64,000 nt of DNA from contig NZ_JADMVE010000006.1 of NCBI RefSeq assembly GCF_015547515.1, positions 18,609 through 82,608 on the forward strand, read 5' to 3'. The DNA is from Eubacterium sp. 1001713B170207_170306_E7 (GTDB taxonomy: Bacteria > Bacillota > Clostridia > Eubacteriales > Eubacteriaceae). The notes below the pieces were generated by a model, which made no database searches, was not told where the DNA came from, and saw only the letters and a program-made list of their open reading frames with translations. Both the position numbers and the translations under genes were made by a program. Every line of letters starts with the position of its first letter. Position 1 is the first letter of the stretch. Below are positions 60,272 to 64,000 of the stretch, one piece after another.

Positions 60272-60379
60272 GCTGTCCGTGGATTAAAAACACCTTCTCT
60301 CGGTAAAAATGACAATCTTTGAAAGTCATTTTTAATGTCGAACCAGGTGTTGTTTAATCCACGGACAGCTTTGTTTTTT
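60272..60379. repeat. Nested palindromic element in the tcdA downstream spacer
   Basis: Perfect 17-bp inverted repeat GCTGTCCGTGGATTAAA (60272-60288) / TTTAATCCACGGACAGC (60353-60369), extended by AACACCT/AGGTGTT. It encloses AAAAATGAC (60305-60313) / GTCATTTTT (60325-60333). A TTTGTTTTTT tract follows, so it may also stop transcription. Confidence 0.8.
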
Positions 60380-60510
60380 GCAATCCATTGTCTGGGAACG
60401 AGGGACGCAGTGATGGTGACGGCAGTCTTTTTTATATGCCTGTTTAAGGGATAGATTACACATCACAAGAGCCAAAGCCCGCAAATACCGTCTTCCCCGT
60501 CTGGCCTGTT

Positions 60511-60699
60511 TTGCTTTAGTATGGTGTGATTTCTGTCGAAAAAGCAGCGCAGCCGGTTTCGGGTTAATGGTTGATCGGTGCAGTGTCTAAAGAAGATACC
60601 AGCTTCTTCAAATAGAACTTCTTGAAAACCGATCTTTCCATTGACCTGAAATCGGACTAAGTCGCTTTTGAGATCAGCATGAACGCCATACTAAAGCAA
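60511..60699. repeat. Second nested palindromic element (189 bp)
   Basis: Perfect 14-bp ends TTGCTTTAGTATGG (60511-60524) / CCATACTAAAGCAA (60686-60699). Inner arms CCGGTTTCGGGTTAATGG (from 60553) and CCATTGACCTGAAATCGG (to about 60655) pair imperfectly, and GAAG..CTTC closes the top. No open frame. Spacer 60380-60510 and 60700-60873 otherwise shows only a GGTATAATAG -10-like box before the next gene. Confidence 0.75.
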
Positions 60700-60873
60700 G
60701 TTAAGGACAGACATTGTGGGGATTTGTGGGCGGCCCTGAAGAACTCTTTTCCATTTTCCAATCTCATTTATTAATTATTCATTAATTCGTATTGGCGGCG
60801 GTGAAGGTTTTTCCGATTTATGGTATAATAGAGCCACAAAAGTCCCGGCGGGACAACAGAATGGAGGCGTGAA

Positions 60874-61194
60874 ATGGCAAAGAGCAGTAAGGTGGATGCC
60901 TATTTATTTTGCATGAACTGTGATAAGGAAACCGAGCATGAGATTGATTATCAGGATGGGCAGATTCATAAGATAACCTGTAAGAACTGTGGCATCGGCA
61001 TTCAGATTAACCAGGAATATGTCAAAGAACACTACAAAGATGATTTTATTTCCCGGGTTATGTCAAAGCCAAAGCGGATGACGCGGGAGATGGAGGCCGA
61101 CCTTAACGGCTTCTTGCGTTCACTGCCCTACCGTGTGATTACCAAGCCCTACCGGGTATATAAGGAGTTCTCGGAGGAGGATGAAATCCGCTGA
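60874..61194 (+). CDS. Small zinc-ribbon protein of unknown function
   Basis: 106 residues. Two Cys pairs (FCMNCDKETEH near residues 13-17 and CKNCGIGI near 37-40) form a probable zinc ribbon. The rest is basic and helical (SRVMSKPKRMTREMEADLNGFL). Short proteins of this kind are common in Clostridia and of unknown role; nucleic-acid contact is only a guess. ATGGAGGCGTGAA precedes the ATG. Confidence 0.8.
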   Translation: MAKSSKVDAYLFCMNCDKETEHEIDYQDGQIHKITCKNCGIGIQINQEYVKEHYKDDFISRVMSKPKRMTREMEADLNGFLRSLPYRVITKPYRVYKEFSEEDEIR

Positions 61195-61328
61195 GAATTT
61201 GATGTGAATGCCTTTAATTTTGTAAAAATTGGTATGTGCTAAACCCGTGAATTGGGGTTTGAAAATGCAGCTATTTTTACTTAATTAAACAAGTTGGGCG
61301 TATTCTTGAAAATTCGGAAAAACCGTAA

Positions 61329-61377
61329 ATTTGCATAGGATTACATGAATTTTTGTTCAGCGATTCTCTATGCAAAT
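61329..61377. repeat. Inverted repeat upstream of ispF
   Basis: ATTTGCATAG / CTATGCAAAT, perfect 10-bp arms, 29-base loop. The remainder of the 300-base spacer 61195-61495 shows nothing else that I recognise. Confidence 0.5.
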
Positions 61378-61495
61378 CTTTTAGAATGTGATAAGATTCA
61401 GCTATCGGGAGCACTGTTTTTAAGCGGATAAAAAAGGCAGGGCGGCCCGGAGCGTTTAAATGAAAATTATGACAAACATTCGTGGAGGTAACCCT

Positions 61496-61978
61496 ATGAA
61501 TCCCTTTCGAGTCGGACTCGGTTATGATGTGCATCAGCTGGCGGAGGGCCGGAAGCTGATCCTCGGCGGCGTGGAGATCGCGTTTCCCAGAGGTTTGCTG
61601 GGCCATTCGGATGCCGATGTGCTGGTCCATGCCATTATGGACGCCATGCTGGGGGCTCTGGCCCTGGGCGACATTGGAAAATGGTTCCCGGATACGGATG
61701 AGAAATATAAGGGCGCGGACAGCATCGGCCTGCTGGCGGAGGTGGGCGCGCTCATTGACGAAAAAGGCTACGCGGTTGGCAACATCGACGCCATCATCGT
61801 GGCCCAGGCCCCAAAGTGTGCCCCCTACATCGACGCCATGCGTGAGAACATCGCGGCGGGGCTGGGGATCGGCCGGGACCAGGTCAGCGTGAAGGCAACC
61901 ACGGAGGAAAAGCTCGGCTTTACCGGGCGGCAGGAGGGCATTGCCTCCAAGGCCGTGGTGCTGCTGGTAAAAAAATAA
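61496..61978 (+). CDS. ispF: 2-C-methyl-D-erythritol 2,4-cyclodiphosphate synthase
   Basis: 160 residues from the ATG at 61496 (GTGGAGGTAACCCT before it). MEP-pathway enzyme releasing CMP to form the cyclodiphosphate. Zinc ligands in GYDVHQL and the His of [13 protein letters not shown], then [10 protein letters not shown] and the C-terminal [17 protein letters not shown]. Homotrimer by family knowledge. It indicates isoprenoid synthesis by the MEP route. mtnN starts 21 bases downstream. Confidence 0.95.
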   Translation: MNPFRVGLGYDVHQLAEGRKLILGGVEIAFPRGLLGHSDADVLVHAIMDAMLGALALGDIGKWFPDTDEKYKGADSIGLLAEVGALIDEKGYAVGNIDAIIVAQAPKCAPYIDAMRENIAAGLGIGRDQVSVKATTEEKLGFTGRQEGIASKAVVLLVKK

Positions 61979-61999
61979 AAAACAGAGTGGAGAGAGAGT

Positions 62000-62686
62000 A
62001 TGATCGGAATCATTGCGGCACTGAAGGATGAAGTGCGGGACATTAAAAATAAAATGACACAGGTGCAGACCAGTGAAAAGGCGGGTATGACCTTTTACCG
62101 GGGCCTGCTTTCCGGCAAGCCGGCCGTGGCTGTGATGTGCGGCGTGGGCAAGGTTAACGCGGCGCTGTGCGCCCAGATTCTGGTGGACCTTTTTGATGTG
62201 GACTGCCTGATCAACGTGGGCGTGGGCGGCGCGGTGGCCAAAGGCCTGACCGTGGGCGACATTGTCATCTCAAAGGATTCCGTCCAGTATGATATGGACG
62301 GCTCGGCTTTCGGCCACCCCAGAGGCGAGATCCCCAACATGGACATCACCTTTTTCCCGGCTGACGAGCGGCTGATCGGCCTGGCCAAGGACGCGGCGGC
62401 CCGGGTAGGCCAGGCGGCGCTGGTGGGCCGTGTGATGACCGCGGACCTGGGCGTTGATTCCCAGGCGCTCAAGCAGGAGCTGACCCAGCTTTTCGGCGGG
62501 GCCTGTGTGGAGATGGAGGGCGCGGCCATTGGCCAGGCGGCCTTTATCAACCAAATTCCCTACATTGTGATCCGCTCCATTTCGGACAACGCGGACGGCG
62601 ATCTGGTAGAGACTTACCAGAATAATTTCCAGACATCTGTGGTCAACGCGGCCAAGATGGTACTGGAAATGGTTGAAAACTACTAA
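62000..62686 (+). CDS. mtnN: 5'-methylthioadenosine / S-adenosylhomocysteine nucleosidase
   Basis: 228 residues. IGIIAALKDEV at the N-terminus, MCGVGKVNAAL, NVGVGGAVAKGLTVGDIVIS, and the substrate loop CVEMEGAAIGQ with catalytic acid in RSISDNAD. Splits adenine from MTA and SAH, recycling SAM by-products. SAM turnover is high in a corrinoid-based methyl metabolism and in prepilin methylation, but this is general context only. alr follows closely. Confidence 0.94.
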   Translation: MIGIIAALKDEVRDIKNKMTQVQTSEKAGMTFYRGLLSGKPAVAVMCGVGKVNAALCAQILVDLFDVDCLINVGVGGAVAKGLTVGDIVISKDSVQYDMDGSAFGHPRGEIPNMDITFFPADERLIGLAKDAAARVGQAALVGRVMTADLGVDSQALKQELTQLFGGACVEMEGAAIGQAAFINQIPYIVIRSISDNADGDLVETYQNNFQTSVVNAAKMVLEMVENY

Positions 62687-62704
62687 AGACAGAAGGTGTT
62701 TCCC

Positions 62705-63904
62705 TTGGATCTTTTTGATGATTTTAGCACGCTGCCGGCCCACCGGCCCACCTGGGCCGAGATCAGGCTGGAAAACCTGCTCTTTAACCTGGAGCAGATT
62801 AAAAAGGCGGCCGGCCCCGAGGCCCGGATCATGGGCGTGGTCAAGGCGGACGCCTACGGCCACGGCGTGGACGTGGCTGAGCTTTTGCAGGACGAGGGCG
62901 TGCCCTGCCTGGGGGTCGCTTTTCTGGACGAAGCCATTGCCCTGCGCCAGAAGGGCATTGACCGCTGCGACCTCTTTATTCTGGGCCATACCGGCGCAGA
63001 CCAGATCCCCGAGCTGGTGGAATGGGATGTGACGCCCGGGGTTTACCAGATGGATTTTGCCGAAGCGCTCTCAGACTACTGCGTGGCGAACGGCGCAGTG
63101 CATCCGGTCCACGTCAAGGTGGATACGGGCATGGGGCGCATCGGCTTCCGCTGGGACGAGGCCGCGGACGCGGTGGAGCGCATGGCTGCCCTGCCGGGCA
63201 TCCGCGTCGAGGGGCTGTACACGCATTTTGCCACCGCGGACGCCCAGGACAAGGACTTTACCCATCTGCAGCTGACGCGTTACGCCCAGGTGGTCAAGGC
63301 GCTTTCAGATAAGGGCATTGAGATTCCGATCAAGCATGTGGAAAACTCAGCGGCCATCATTGATTTTGACAAGACCATCTTTAACATGGTGCGGCCGGGC
63401 ATTATTCTCTACGGCCATTATCCCTCGGACGAGGTGAAAAAGGAAAAGCTGGCGCTGAAGCCAGTCATGAGCTTTAAGACAAAGATCGTGCACATTAAGA
63501 CCATCCACGCGGGCGATTCGGTGAGCTACGGCCGCCGCTTCATCGCCGACCGCGACCGCAGAATCGCCACCCTGCCGGTGGGCTACGCCGACGGCTATAC
63601 CCGGATGCTCTCCGGAAAGGGGGCGGAGGTACTGATTAAGGGCCAGCGCGCGCCCGTGGTGGGGAATATCTGTATGGACCAGTGCATGGTGGATATTACG
63701 GACCTTGAGGGCGTTTCGCTCTACGATGAGGTAGAGCTTTTTGGGGAGAATCTCCCCGTGGAGGAGCTGGCTGAAAAGCTGGGCACCATCGCCTATGAGC
63801 TGCTCTGCATGGTGAACAAGCGGGTTCCCCGCATTTACGATTTTATGGGTGAAAAGCATCTGGAGGTCGAGATTTTGAACGACGGATTTTTTGGCGGCTT
63901 CTGA
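62705..63904 (+). CDS. alr: Alanine racemase
   Basis: About 399 residues. TTG at 62705 preferred (AGAAGGTG seven bases before); GTG at 62696 lies within that site. PLP lysine in MGVVKADAYGHG near residue 39. Catalytic tyrosine region is SVSYGRRF, followed by RIATLPVGYADGY, and GNICMDQCMVD lies after it. It makes D-alanine for peptidoglycan, feeding the Ddl encoded in the fusion gene at 55625. Confidence 0.94.
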   Translation: MDLFDDFSTLPAHRPTWAEIRLENLLFNLEQIKKAAGPEARIMGVVKADAYGHGVDVAELLQDEGVPCLGVAFLDEAIALRQKGIDRCDLFILGHTGADQIPELVEWDVTPGVYQMDFAEALSDYCVANGAVHPVHVKVDTGMGRIGFRWDEAADAVERMAALPGIRVEGLYTHFATADAQDKDFTHLQLTRYAQVVKALSDKGIEIPIKHVENSAAIIDFDKTIFNMVRPGIILYGHYPSDEVKKEKLALKPVMSFKTKIVHIKTIHAGDSVSYGRRFIADRDRRIATLPVGYADGYTRMLSGKGAEVLIKGQRAPVVGNICMDQCMVDITDLEGVSLYDEVELFGENLPVEELAEKLGTIAYELLCMVNKRVPRIYDFMGEKHLEVEILNDGFFGGF

Positions 63905-63964
63905 GTGCTGTAAAATTTATGAGGTGAAACCGGTTGGCCCAGCGCCGACCGGTGTGATGGGGAA

Positions 63965-64000
63965 ATGGAAAACAAAATCAAAGATAATAAGGTTGCCCGT
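63965..64000 (+). CDS. Possible start of a further gene (cut by window end)
   Basis: ATG at 63965 with GATGGGGA upstream opens 12 codons (MENKIKDNKVAR) to the window edge. Another frame from the ATG at 63957 is also open. Too short to identify. Confidence 0.3.
   Translation, partial: MENKIKDNKVAR

Noticed and set aside
1-64000. tRNA or rRNA genes
   Set aside because: No cloverleaf with conserved GGTTCGA-type arm or rRNA signature was seen by reading; a tRNAscan-type search would settle it.

Overview
The window reads as chromosome of an acetogenic, anaerobic Clostridia member, most likely the Eubacterium limosum / callanderi group. This rests on protein character: methyltrophic corrinoid proteins with very good codon bias, an electron-transferring PyrK/PyrD pair, class-2 PyrF, HrcA/CIRCE control and a Gram-positive type IV pilus (T4P) locus. 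It is an inference without database support. GC is moderate and strong AAGGAGG ribosome sites are common. No tRNA, rRNA, CRISPR array, prophage or complete IS was recognised.

Layout. 1-1148: 3' part of tuf. 1484-5591 (minus): two methyltransferase corrinoid proteins, a GntR/UTRA regulator and a membrane glycerophosphodiesterase. 5655-6359: a gene-free stretch with two inverted copies of a covarying palindromic element. 6360-7253: FAH-family hydrolase. 7541-12668: pyrB-pyrI-pyrC-pyrF-pyrK-pyrD behind an attenuator-like leader. 12852-13274: CIRCE-controlled Hsp20. 13469-19984: tandem-HTH GntR regulator divergent from two hybrid histidine kinases. 20182-46515: T4P and cyclic-di-GMP superlocus. 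46689-63904: housekeeping genes (pncB, tsaC, rpiB, UDP-sugar genes, a TudS-Ddl fusion, argS, tcdA, ispF, mtnN, alr).

The most coherent system is the T4P / c-di-GMP superlocus. It has three diguanylate cyclase-type proteins (one also with an intact EAL domain), a PilB ATPase with two MshEN c-di-GMP-binding motifs, and a GEMM-I (c-di-GMP-I type) riboswitch between a consensus promoter and the first pilin gene. Prepilin peptidase, PilC, a PilM-PilN fusion and PilO follow, then an AT-rich cassette of variable minor pilins and an O-antigen-ligase-like enzyme upstream. The second messenger can therefore plausibly act on the same machine at the RNA and motor levels.

Other unusual items are a dispersed palindrome family built on CCTCCCGAAATCCCGAA (about 12 whole or half copies, mostly as terminators), several nested palindromes in long spacers, a DUF523/TudS-D-Ala-D-Ala ligase in-frame fusion with an internal ribosome site, and a UDP-glucose dehydrogenase-like protein whose catalytic cysteine is isoleucine.
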